NCBI RefSeq assembly: GCF_015207665.1
Contig: NZ_JADEWL010000058.1
Location: 1 to 39,866, forward strand
Reading direction: 5' to 3'
DNA: 39,866 nt
Source of the DNA: Plectonema cf. radiosum LEGE 06105
Lineage (GTDB): Bacteria > Cyanobacteriota > Cyanobacteriia > Cyanobacteriales > Nostocaceae
The notes below the pieces were generated by a model that ran no database searches, was not told the DNA's origin, and worked only from the letters and a program-made list of their open reading frames with translations. The translations under genes and the position numbers were made by a program. This document shows positions 1-8,027 of the stretch, piece by piece. Numbering within the stretch: position 1 is the stretch's first letter; each line of letters starts with the position of its first letter.

Positions 1-24
1 ATTTTTAATTAATAACTCCTCATT

Positions 25-222
25 CCTCATTCCTCACTCAAAACTCAAAACTCAAAACTCAAAACTCAAAACTCAAAACTCCCAACTCCTAACTCCTAAC
101 TCCTAACTCCCAACTCAAAACTCAAAACTCAAAACTCAAAACTCAAAACTCCCAACTCCTAACTCCTAACTCCTAACTCCTAACTCCTAACTCCTAACTC
201 CTAACTCCTAACTCCTAACCTC
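25..222. repeat. 7-bp tandem repeat tract
   Basis: Long runs of two interleaved heptamers, AACTCAA and CTCCTAA, with CTCCCAA joints. The mixed block (several AACTCAA units, then several CTCCTAA units) is itself present twice. This is the short tandemly repeated repetitive (STRR) type common in filamentous cyanobacteria. It ends about 55 bp before the start of the DUF937-like gene. I see no coding signal in it. Confidence 0.9.
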
Positions 223-277
223 CATTTTTATTTAATATAAACGTGAAGATACCTATTCAACATGAAATATTAAGACT

Positions 278-802
278 ATGGGATTATTTGATGAAGTTCT
301 CAGTGCAATTAACAGTCCCGATCGCCAGGGCAGTATGGATCAAATTGGTGGTATTCTCAATACCGTACAACAGTTGAGCGGTAATGCTGGTACGGACTCT
401 TCCACAATGGAGTCTGCTATGGGAATTGTCGGAAATTTTGTCCGCTCTTCTTTACAAGAAAAACGAGTCGCCCAAGGTGAACAGCAAGCACAATCCATAG
501 TAAATCAATTTAGCGGTACTTCTCCTAATTCTCAAGCTGTTAATGCTCTTTTTTCTAGCGGTATGCAGCAGCAGGTAGCTCAAGCTATTGCTCAGCGTAC
601 TGGCTTGGATGTGAATATGGCTTTACAAATGCTACCGATGTTGGTTCCTTTGGTGCTGCAATTTTTACAGTCGGGTGCTAGTTCTCAAAACCCCCAATCT
701 GGTGAAAATTCCGTTCTTCACAGCTTCCTCGATGCTGACGGCGATGGTAATGTAGATATTTCCGATGCTATTCAATTAGCTAGCCGTTTTATGAAACGAT
801 AG
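278..802 (+). CDS. DUF937/YidB-like protein with C-terminal Ca-binding-type loop
   Basis: A 174-residue protein. The N-terminal 130 residues are Gln/Ala/Met-rich and helical, starting MGLFDEVLSAI, and resemble the DUF937 (YidB-like) family of unknown function. There is no signal peptide. A hydrophobic stretch around residues 117-131 (MLPMLVPLVLQFL) is too short and helical to be a sure membrane span. The last 25 residues carry DADGDGNVDISD (about 152-163). This places Asp at positions 1, 3, 5, 9 and 12 of an EF-hand/dockerin-like calcium loop. The gene stands alone, 342 bp before the secretion-like cluster and on the same strand. A link to that cluster is possible but unproven. Confidence 0.7.
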   Translation: MGLFDEVLSAINSPDRQGSMDQIGGILNTVQQLSGNAGTDSSTMESAMGIVGNFVRSSLQEKRVAQGEQQAQSIVNQFSGTSPNSQAVNALFSSGMQQQVAQAIAQRTGLDVNMALQMLPMLVPLVLQFLQSGASSQNPQSGENSVLHSFLDADGDGNVDISDAIQLASRFMKR

Positions 803-1144
803 ATTCAATTATCAATTATCATTTATCAAAATCTATTGGTAATTGGTAATTGATGATTAATATAGTTAATAATTATACATACAGAATATCTTTTTTATCT
901 TAATCTATTTTAATATTACCAATTGATGTATAAATTATCAAATCATTCTTATAGAAGATTGACTAAAAGTAGATTTAATTGTATTGAAATCAAACTGATG
1001 AATAAAAAAGATTTTGTAAATTATCTTTTATCAATCATTTATCAAAAGTTTGTAGTATAATGTGAAGAAATAATTAACTTTCAAATAAATTTTTCAAAGA
1101 ACAAGATTTCATGATTCTTTATTTATAGGGAAATATCGTGAAAA
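803..1144 (+). promoter_or_regulatory. AT-rich spacer with candidate -10 box ahead of the secretion-like cluster
   Basis: This 342-bp stretch has no convincing ORF. It opens with short TTATCA/GGTAATT repeat units and is very AT-rich. A perfect TATAAT lies at 1056-1061, about 84 bp before the first cluster gene, but I find no good -35 at the usual spacing. It could be an activator-dependent or extended promoter, or chance in AT-rich DNA. Confidence 0.3.
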
Positions 1145-1828
1145 TTGATGTTAAATTGTGAAAATATCGCAACTCACGTTCTCTGTGTAGACATCTGTAA
1201 TATACTGACGGGAATAAAACAAATGGGTGCGAAAATTTTTATCCAAAAAGGTTTTGTCAAAGCTTTCACTAACAAAGTCGCAAAAGGGTTTTATAATCTG
1301 TTTGAGATAGTTGATAATTGCTGTATTATTTTGACAAAATTCGTACCATTTTTAGCGGCTTGTGCAGTTTTTTTAAGCGTCTTAAGTTTGCACAATCCGA
1401 TATTATTATTTTGTTTGCTGTTAGGTAGTTTAATTGTAGTAGTAATGCAGCAAGTTTCCTGTAGGTTTAATTTACCGAAGCGTCAATTAATCGGATTGCA
1501 AATAATCGCGATCGCAATTGTTCTAACTGCATTTTGGTTGGATTATTTTGCAGCACCAGCCCAAGCACAATTTTTCGGTAAAGCTGAAGATTTTTTTCAG
1601 AACACTTTAACTCAAGGCTCTACGGATTCAGGTACTAGAGCCGCTGTGAGTTTAGTATTTAACGTTTTACGAGCGCTTTATTTACTTTACATTGCCGTCG
1701 CTTTAATTGGTGTAGTAAATGCAGTACGTAAAGATGAAGATTGGCAAAATATCGCTAGGACACCTTTATTAGTAGTTGTCGCTGTCACGATTGCTGATGT
1801 GTTAACTGGATTTATTATCGGTAGTTAA
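1145..1828 (+). CDS. VirB2/TrbC-like pilin precursor (candidate)
   Basis: A 227-residue membrane protein. Residues 1-135 include hydrophobic spans at about 66-80, 85-102 and 116-132. The third ends in APAQAQ, which looks like a signal peptidase I site after Ala141. The remaining ~86 residues have VirB2/TrbC pilin architecture: a short polar start, a hydrophobic helix (about 167-192), a polar loop with VRKDEDW, and a second hydrophobic helix (about 206-225). The order ahead of VirB3-like and VirB4-like genes matches VirB2. The long membrane-spanning leader is unusual, because VirB2 leaders are normally one short signal peptide. An alternative ATG lies at 1223 (Met27) behind a GGGA. The assignment rests on architecture and position, not clear sequence identity. 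Confidence 0.5.
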   Translation: MMLNCENIATHVLCVDICNILTGIKQMGAKIFIQKGFVKAFTNKVAKGFYNLFEIVDNCCIILTKFVPFLAACAVFLSVLSLHNPILLFCLLLGSLIVVVMQQVSCRFNLPKRQLIGLQIIAIAIVLTAFWLDYFAAPAQAQFFGKAEDFFQNTLTQGSTDSGTRAAVSLVFNVLRALYLLYIAVALIGVVNAVRKDEDWQNIARTPLLVVVAVTIADVLTGFIIGS

Positions 1829-1883
1829 ATCAGTTGACAGTTGACAGTGGACAGTGGTTAGTGAATAAGATTCAAGAAGCAAC

Positions 1884-1936
1884 CATCAACCAACAACCAT
1901 CAACCATCAACCATCAACCATCAACCATCAACTAAC
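1884..1936. repeat. CAACCAT heptamer repeat
   Basis: Five to seven copies of a 7-bp unit CAACCAT, with some degenerate. The tract ends just before the start codon of the VirB3-like gene, which has no other obvious ribosome-binding sequence. Confidence 0.85.
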
Positions 1937-1941
1937 AATTA

Positions 1942-2301
1942 ATGGATAAAGAATTTAGACCAGTAAATCAAATTTTAGGAACTCAACCTTCATTAGGTCC
2001 TCTTCCAGCAGACCAAATTTTTCCTTGGATGGTAATTGCGTTGGCTGCTTATTTTATTGTAAATGGAATTTTTGGTGGTCTTTTTAATGATGATTTTCAA
2101 AAGTGGTTGTGGACAGTTTTAATTGCTGGTTGGGGAATGGCTACTTGGTGGATATTAACGGGTGGTAGAAGTTGGCGTTTTTTAAGCAAGTTTATTGGTG
2201 TTCCTACTTGGACGAGAGGAATTGCACGTTATCAAAGTTTTTTGTCAGTAAACTATGAAGTCAAAAATCGGCAAAAAAAGCGTCGCAAACGTCGCAGGTA
2301 G
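1942..2301 (+). CDS. VirB3-like inner-membrane protein
   Basis: A 119-residue protein with two hydrophobic segments (about 28-48 and 55-74), as in VirB3/TrbD. It sits directly upstream of the VirB4-like ATPase, which is the conserved VirB3-VirB4 order. The C-terminus is extremely basic (KNRQKKRRKRRR). The last 47 bp overlap the ATPase gene in another frame, suggesting translational coupling. In type IV systems VirB3 anchors VirB4 at the inner membrane. Size, topology and position fit, but the family is too divergent to be certain by eye. Confidence 0.6.
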   Translation: MDKEFRPVNQILGTQPSLGPLPADQIFPWMVIALAAYFIVNGIFGGLFNDDFQKWLWTVLIAGWGMATWWILTGGRSWRFLSKFIGVPTWTRGIARYQSFLSVNYEVKNRQKKRRKRRR

Positions 2302-5005
2302 TACAGTTAGATTAACACCTTTTGAGGATGCTTTACATCTGGCAACAATGTTAAAGATATCTCTTGATGGTCGAGATGTTGGTGCTTATATTTTAAATAA
2401 GGGTAATAATAAAGATAGTTTTTCTTTTGTATTTGGTTTCGATTGTCGAGGAATTCACACTACTTTAAGACCAGAACAAATTGATACTATTTGTAATAAC
2501 ATTGAAGCAGGATTAAAAGATATTCCTGATGGTGAAAAACTGACGTTTCATTTGGGTTCCTTTACTCAAGAAAATCAACGGCAGCAAGAGTTAATAAGTT
2601 TAATTAAACAAGCTGCTTCGCCGAATATTAAATATTTATTGATGGCAGAACGTGCTAGGGTTAAAGAATTGACTCAAAGCGGTATTCGTAAGCCAAAATT
2701 TTTACGGATTTACGTTACCTATACTGTTGAACCAGATAGTACAAATACCGATGATTGGATTGAAAGGTTATTAGCTAAAGGTGAAAAATGGTGGTTAAAA
2801 TTTAAAGGAGATTTAACTGCAAGTCAGCATCAACGTATCGAAACTATTGTCAGAAGCGCTTATAAACAAGGTTTTCGTCGTTGGGAACAGCTTTTAGCTA
2901 ACAAAATGGGATTGGATATCAAACCGATGAATGTAAACCAACTTTGGAGTGAAATTTGGAGACGCTTTAACGATACTCAACCGATCGATATTCCTCAGTT
3001 GCTTACTTTGGATGAGAAGGGATTACAAGAACAGGTTTATTCCGATTTAGCTAGTACTAAATTATTAATTGACAATCTGCACAGTACAACTTTATTAATG
3101 GAAAGAGGGATACCCTGTGCCGATCGCAGTTGGGTTAATGTAAACAATCGATACGTTGGTGTGTTAACTTTTCTGGAAAAACCCGGAGGTTGGCAAAATA
3201 AATCATCACAGTTACGCTACCTTTGGGAATTAGTTGCAAGGGAAACTGTTGTCGATACAGAGATATTTTGTCAGCTGAGTGCAGCAAATCCAACCTTTGT
3301 GAAAACCACTCTGCAACGGGTTTTGAAGCAATCCAACATGACGGCAAGGTTGGCTGAAGAGAAAAGTAAAACTATTGATGTCAACGCTCAGTTGAAGTTA
3401 AGAAAATCAGTAGCAGCACAAGAACAGATTTATGAAGGTGCAGTTCCCATCTATACGAGTATTGCAATATTGGTGCATCGCAACAGCGTAGAAAAATTGG
3501 ATGAAGCTACAAGATATATTGAAAACTGTTTTCAACGTCCAGCGCAAGTTATTCGCGAAACGGAATATGCTTGGAAGATTTGGCTGCAAACTCTACCTAT
3601 TGTGTGGGAAGGTTTATTAGCGAAACCTTTTAACCGTCGTCAGCTGTATTTAACTAACGAGGTACCGGGTTTAATTCCTTTGGTGAAGACTAGGGAAGGT
3701 GATGGGAAAGGTTTTGAATTAATTGCGGAAGAAGGAGGAACACCGATACAGTTGGATTTATTCAACCAACATAAAAATTTAGCTTTATTTGCGACAACTC
3801 GCGCTGGTAAATCGGTATTGGTTTCGGGAATCCTCACTCAAGCTTTAGCTCATAATATTCCGGTGGTAGCTTTGGATTTTCCTAAACCTGATGGTACTTC
3901 TACTTTTACCGACTATACGCAATTTATGGAAAATTGGGGAGCATACTTCGATATTTCCAAACAATCGAACAATCTATTTGAACAGCCAGATTTACGGGCT
4001 TTGAGTTATGAGGAGCAAAAAGATAGATTTAGTGATTACGTGGCTTTTTTAGAATCAGCTTTGATGACGATGGTATTAGGTTCATCGGGGGAAAGTCAAC
4101 TTTTAACTCAAACAGTGCGATCAATTATTAACTTAGCGCTGAATGCATTTTTCAACGACGAAGGGATAAGGAAGAGATATGAAGATGCAATAAACCAAGG
4201 ATTTGGTTCTACAGCTTGGCAGAAGACACCCACCTTAAGAGATTTTCTCACATTTTGTTCACCAGAGCATTTAAATTTAGAAACTCAGGGTAGAAGAATA
4301 GAAGATGCTTTGAATCAAATTGATTTGCGGTTGCGATTTTGGTTATCGAGCAGAGTTGGACAAGCAATTTCCGCACCATCGAGTTTTCCTACCGATGCTC
4401 AACTGTTAGTATTTGCCTTGAGGAACTTATCCGATAGTGAAGATGCTGCGGTATTATCTTTAAGTGCCTATTCAGCAGCATTAAGAAGAGCATTGAGTAG
4501 TCCAGCGTCGATATTTTTCATTGATGAAGCACCGATTTTATTTGAATTTGACCAAATTGCCGATTTAGTAGGTAGAATTTGTGCTAACGGAGCAAAAGCA
4601 GGAATCAGAGTTATTTTATCAGCCCAAGACCCCGATACCATCGCCAAATCCAAAGCAGCATCGAAGATTTTACAAAACTTGACAACCAGATTAATAGGTA
4701 GAATTCAACCAGTTGCAGTTGATAGTTTTGAAAGTATTTTAAAATATCCCCGTGAAATAATTAGTCGCAATGCATCAGAAAGTTTCTTTCCTCGTAAAGA
4801 AGGAATTTACAGTCAATGGTTATTAGACGATAACGGGATTTATAGTTTTTGTCGTTATTATCCAGGTTACGAACAATTAGCAGTAGTGGCAAATAATCCC
4901 AACGAACAAACAGCGAGAAATCAATTTATGAAAACCCATGAAGATAAATATGAAGCCATTTCTGCATTTGCTCGTCAATTAGTAGCATCTTTAAGGAATC
5001 AATGA
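2255..5005 (+). CDS. VirB4/TraC-family type IV secretion ATPase
   Basis: A 916-residue ATPase and the best anchor for calling this cluster a type IV secretion-like system. A VirB4-type N-terminal domain of about 500 residues precedes the motor domain. The P-loop is ATTRAGKS (about 513-520), with Ala in place of the usual first Gly. Walker B is IFFIDEAP (Asp757-Glu758). It is followed by ILSAQDPDTI, like the sensor/Gln motif of VirB4/TraC/VirD4 ATPases, and then a conserved Thr-Arg stretch. VirB4 proteins energise assembly of the channel and pilus. The start at 2255 overlaps the VirB3-like gene. Its N-terminus (MKSKIGKKSV) has no TM segment, so it is probably cytoplasmic and membrane-associated through VirB3. 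The alternative is a TraC/TrbE-type ATPase of an integrative element. Confidence 0.85.
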   Translation: MKSKIGKKSVANVAGSTVRLTPFEDALHLATMLKISLDGRDVGAYILNKGNNKDSFSFVFGFDCRGIHTTLRPEQIDTICNNIEAGLKDIPDGEKLTFHLGSFTQENQRQQELISLIKQAASPNIKYLLMAERARVKELTQSGIRKPKFLRIYVTYTVEPDSTNTDDWIERLLAKGEKWWLKFKGDLTASQHQRIETIVRSAYKQGFRRWEQLLANKMGLDIKPMNVNQLWSEIWRRFNDTQPIDIPQLLTLDEKGLQEQVYSDLASTKLLIDNLHSTTLLMERGIPCADRSWVNVNNRYVGVLTFLEKPGGWQNKSSQLRYLWELVARETVVDTEIFCQLSAANPTFVKTTLQRVLKQSNMTARLAEEKSKTIDVNAQLKLRKSVAAQEQIYEGAVPIYTSIAILVHRNSVEKLDEATRYIENCFQRPAQVIRETEYAWKIWLQTLPIVWEGLLAKPFNRRQLYLTNEVPGLIPLVKTREGDGKGFELIAEEGGTPIQLDLFNQHKNLALFATTRAGKSVLVSGILTQALAHNIPVVALDFPKPDGTSTFTDYTQFMENWGAYFDISKQSNNLFEQPDLRALSYEEQKDRFSDYVAFLESALMTMVLGSSGESQLLTQTVRSIINLALNAFFNDEGIRKRYEDAINQGFGSTAWQKTPTLRDFLTFCSPEHLNLETQGRRIEDALNQIDLRLRFWLSSRVGQAISAPSSFPTDAQLLVFALRNLSDSEDAAVLSLSAYSAALRRALSSPASIFFIDEAPILFEFDQIADLVGRICANGAKAGIRVILSAQDPDTIAKSKAASKILQNLTTRLIGRIQPVAVDSFESILKYPREIISRNASESFFPRKEGIYSQWLLDDNGIYSFCRYYPGYEQLAVVANNPNEQTARNQFMKTHEDKYEAISAFARQLVASLRNQ

Positions 5006-5050
5006 ACAGTTATCAGTTAACAGTTAACAGTTAACAGTTATCAGTTATCA
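5003..5050. repeat. AACAGTT/TATCAGT heptamer repeat
   Basis: About six 7-bp units of AACAGTT with TATCAGT variants. They fill the spacer between the ATPase stop and the next start codon. Confidence 0.85.
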
Positions 5051-5057
5051 ACCAACT

Positions 5058-5834
5058 ATGAACAAAACATTTTTTTTTACAGTTTCACTTACATTAATAA
5101 CCTTGCCAGCAACCGCTCAATTAGGTAATGTTTGGACAGATTTTCAGAATTACGCCATCGATTTACAAAACTATCTCAAAGATAATATATCAGATACATT
5201 GCAACCTGTAGAGTCAGAAACTCAAATTGCGATCGACAGCTTTAATGGAGAATTAAATATCCCCAATCCGGTTGCTGTGAGGAAAAGTTTAAATGACGAT
5301 ATTACAATTAATTCCTTATCAGATAATTTTGAGAATAATCCAGCAGTAAACGCTAAATTAGTTGGAAACGAAATTGATAGACAACTTACTCGTGGTATTG
5401 CGGTAGGAATTTTAGGAGAAGAAGCACAGATACGTTCAAGAAATAAATTAGAAAGTATTGATACGTCAATTGATTTCACAACACAAATCGCTCAACAAGC
5501 ACGACAAAGTTCAAATAATCTATTAGATAATCTTACAGAGTTAGGTAGTAATTTTAATCCATTATCATCATTAACTAATCGGAATCAATCAGAATTAGTT
5601 AAATTGCAATCACAAAGTATTCAAATAGAAAGCGAACAATCAAAAATGATTGGAGATAATCTAGCTCAAACAATGCAGTTACATCAAACATTGCAATATT
5701 CTAACTTGAATTTAGCTAATATTTCTCAAGAAATAGAAGAAACAAATCGCGCTAGAAGAGTCAACACATCCGCAGAAGCCGCAAGACTTTTAAGAACTAC
5801 TTCTCAAGTTGATTTAATTGGAAGGAAAAAATAG
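5058..5834 (+). CDS. Exported helical protein in VirB5/TrbJ position
   Basis: A 258-residue protein with a clear Sec signal peptide. It has Lys3, a hydrophobic core FFFTVSLTLITLP, and cleavage after ATA at residue 20. The mature part is polar, Gln/Asn/Ser-rich and predicted helical, with a coiled-coil-like tail (about 170-240). It has no cysteines and no recognisable catalytic motif. VirB5 and TrbJ are periplasmic or pilus-tip helical proteins of similar size encoded between VirB4 and VirB6. The gene here sits exactly between those two homologues. The identification is positional and architectural only. Confidence 0.5.
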   Translation: MNKTFFFTVSLTLITLPATAQLGNVWTDFQNYAIDLQNYLKDNISDTLQPVESETQIAIDSFNGELNIPNPVAVRKSLNDDITINSLSDNFENNPAVNAKLVGNEIDRQLTRGIAVGILGEEAQIRSRNKLESIDTSIDFTTQIAQQARQSSNNLLDNLTELGSNFNPLSSLTNRNQSELVKLQSQSIQIESEQSKMIGDNLAQTMQLHQTLQYSNLNLANISQEIEETNRARRVNTSAEAARLLRTTSQVDLIGRKK

Positions 5835-5837
5835 TTG

Positions 5838-5864
5838 TAGAGACGTAGCACTGCTACGTCTCTA
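5838..5864. repeat. GTAGAGACG palindrome, copy 1
   Basis: A perfect inverted repeat with 13-bp arms (TAGAGACGTAGCA) around one central base. It lies just after the stop of the VirB5-position gene. Related palindromes occur near 10740 and 16427. It could act as a weak terminator or mRNA-stabilising hairpin, but no T-run follows. Confidence 0.8.
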
Positions 5865-5939
5865 GAGTTATGAGTTAATAATAGAAGATTAATCATAAAC
5901 TCAAAGAAACGCTGAGGTTCACGTAAAGTAATAACCACA

Positions 5940-6003
5940 GAATCCGGGTTTTTACAATAATTATCTGTAACAGCAAAAAACACTCATAAAAACCCGACTT
6001 CTT
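5940..6003. repeat. Small mobile-type repeat with GAAGTCGGGTTTTT-like ends, copy 1
   Basis: A ~64-bp element starting GAATCCGGGTTTTT and ending AAAAACCCGACTTC, so its ends form an imperfect inverted repeat. The middle carries ATTATCTGTAACAG. Relatives lie at 22165-22226 and 24668-24730, with half-copies elsewhere. It resembles a non-autonomous palindromic repeat. Confidence 0.75.
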
Positions 6004-6049
6004 ACCCGACATATACCAATCCTTTATCATTTAAATTTATAATCCAAAA

Positions 6050-7081
6050 ATGTTATTAGCACAAATTGGTATCAATGAAATTTTAAAAGATGGTGCAACT
6101 ACAGCACAAAGTATTGCTGAAGGTTGGGATAAACAATGGGTGGATTTGTTGCAAAATAACACCAATAATAATTTGTATGGAGCGCTAACTAATTTAGGTG
6201 TATTTTTTGCGGTTGGTACTTTACTAATTTTTATGACCCAATGGTTAAAAGATACCATAAATAACGATTATTCCCGCCCCATATCAGATTTAATTTGGCC
6301 TTTTATTGTAGTGTTATTTTTAGCTAATACTGGCAATGGAACTGTATTATCAAACTTAACTTTAGGAGTACGAAATTTTGTTAATGGTATTAACCAACAA
6401 GTAGTGGAATCAACTGATGTCAATCAGACTTATCAGCAAGCAATTAATATGAGTATTGCCGAAGATGTGGTAGGTTCTTTTTTACGTCCCTGTCAATCTT
6501 TGAATGGGGAACAGCAAAGACAGTGTTTTGTCAAAGCTACAGAAAAAAGTGATATTTTATGGCAAGAATATAGAAATTTATACGGTAATAAACCCTGGAT
6601 AAATCGATTAGAAAATCAAGTTAATCAAATTACTTTAGGAACTGGTATTTTATCGGAAGAAGCATTTAATTCTTTAATTGGTTCCACCTTCCAAGTTACT
6701 ATCAAAAACTTTTTAATTTCTCTGCAATCAGCTTTTCAGAACTTGATAGAAGCTACAATGTTATTAATAGCAGCTTTAGGTCCTTTAGCGGTGGGTGGTT
6801 CATTATTACCAGTAGCAGGTAAACCGATTTTTGCCTGGTTGACGGGATTTTTCTCCTTGGGAATTGCTAAAATTTCTTTCAACATTATTGCCATATTAAC
6901 AGCATCTGTAATCGTAAATAGTCCAGCGCAAAATCTTAATACCAATCCTGATTTAATGTGGTTTATCATCTTCCTAGGAATATTAGCCCCTCTTCTATCT
7001 CTAATAGTATCTGCTGCTGGAGGATTTGCTGTATTTAGCGCTATTAATAATACTGCTTCCTGGGTAAAAGAAAGAGTGTGA
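6050..7081 (+). CDS. VirB6/TrbL-like polytopic membrane protein
   Basis: A 343-residue protein. The N-terminal ~45 residues are polar. Several hydrophobic helices follow, at about 46-62, 78-92, 229-256, 260-290 and 300-330. A long soluble loop (about 100-225) has two cysteines in FLRPCQSLNGEQQRQCF. A central or C-terminal block of closely packed TM helices rich in Gly/Ala (AALGPLAVGGSLLPVAG) is typical of VirB6/TrbL inner-membrane channel components. It follows the VirB5-position gene, as in classic virB/trb operons. The ATG at 6050 is preceded only by AT-rich sequence. The assignment is good at superfamily level. Confidence 0.65.
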   Translation: MLLAQIGINEILKDGATTAQSIAEGWDKQWVDLLQNNTNNNLYGALTNLGVFFAVGTLLIFMTQWLKDTINNDYSRPISDLIWPFIVVLFLANTGNGTVLSNLTLGVRNFVNGINQQVVESTDVNQTYQQAINMSIAEDVVGSFLRPCQSLNGEQQRQCFVKATEKSDILWQEYRNLYGNKPWINRLENQVNQITLGTGILSEEAFNSLIGSTFQVTIKNFLISLQSAFQNLIEATMLLIAALGPLAVGGSLLPVAGKPIFAWLTGFFSLGIAKISFNIIAILTASVIVNSPAQNLNTNPDLMWFIIFLGILAPLLSLIVSAAGGFAVFSAINNTASWVKERV

Positions 7082-7123
7082 ACAACACTGAGTGAGGAGT
7101 TAGGAGTGAGGAGTTATGAATTT

Positions 7124-7157
7124 CAACCTTTAACCTTTAACCTTTAACCTTTAACCT
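7124..7157. repeat. CCTTTAA heptamer repeat
   Basis: Five units of the 7-bp CCTTTAA, ending within 8 bp of the next start codon. The tract directly precedes the first VirB8-position gene. Confidence 0.85.
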
Positions 7158-7161
7158 GCTC

Positions 7162-7962
7162 ATGGTGCGTTTGTTAGAAAAACGAAAACGAAAAGGAAAT
7201 CTTTTAGTAACCATTGCTGTCATAACCTTTGGTTTACATTTATTAACTTTAGTTTTATTAATAATTCAAGGGTTGACTATTCGCCAATTAAGTGTTCAGA
7301 AAACTCCTACTTTTGTACAGTTAATTGACGGAAAACCTGTAAATAATAATGACGAATTGCAGCGAAAACCCGAATTAATTAGCGAATTCGTGAGTAAAAC
7401 GATGATATCCATGTTTAATTGGACTGGAAAATTACCAGCACAAAATATAAATCAATTTAGTAAGCCAAAACAAGATTTAGGAATACCAATTAAAACTCCC
7501 CAAGGTGGAAGTAAAAAAGTTACTACAAGTAGTTGGATATCTAGCTTTGCTTTTTCAGAAGATTTTCGTAAAGGTTTTTTAGCTACGGTAGCTGAATTGA
7601 CTCCACCAGAAGTTTTTTCTAGTAATTCCGAGCAAGTAATATCAGCACAATTAAATATTACTAGAATTTATCCTCCGCAACAAATTGAACGGGGTAAATG
7701 GAGAGTGGGAATCGTTGCGAATCTGGTTCAAAGACGCAGTAATGATAAACAAATAGTTACACCATTTAATAAAGATATTTTCGTCCAAGCAATAGATACT
7801 TTTGATTACCCAATTACAGAAAATCTTACTGACTTACAACAAGCAATTTACGCAACTCGCAGTGATAAATTAGAAATTTACGAAATTCGAGATTTATGTT
7901 TGACAGATCGATATGACAATCTAGCTACAGACGGATTTAATCGTTGTCAAAATCGGCGATAA
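7162..7962 (+). CDS. VirB8-position membrane-anchored protein, paralogue 1
   Basis: A 266-residue bitopic protein. It has a short basic cytoplasmic start (EKRKRKG), one TM helix (about 16-36, ending VLLIIQGL) and a large periplasmic domain. The sequence after the TM (TPTFVQLIDGKPV) matches the next gene (PQILVQLADGRVI), as do the TM itself (FGLHLLTLVLL against FALHFLTLILL) and the later motif GKWRVGIV/GKWKVEIL. The two are therefore tandem paralogues. One TM plus an alpha/beta periplasmic domain before VirB10 is the VirB8/TrbF plan (NTF2-like fold). That fold is inferred, not demonstrated. Confidence 0.55.
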   Translation: MVRLLEKRKRKGNLLVTIAVITFGLHLLTLVLLIIQGLTIRQLSVQKTPTFVQLIDGKPVNNNDELQRKPELISEFVSKTMISMFNWTGKLPAQNINQFSKPKQDLGIPIKTPQGGSKKVTTSSWISSFAFSEDFRKGFLATVAELTPPEVFSSNSEQVISAQLNITRIYPPQQIERGKWRVGIVANLVQRRSNDKQIVTPFNKDIFVQAIDTFDYPITENLTDLQQAIYATRSDKLEIYEIRDLCLTDRYDNLATDGFNRCQNRR

Positions 7963-8027
7963 TTCAATGATTTTATGAATTAATTTGCGATCAAGTTAGC
8001 ATCGACTGTTAAGATTTCCCTAAAAAA

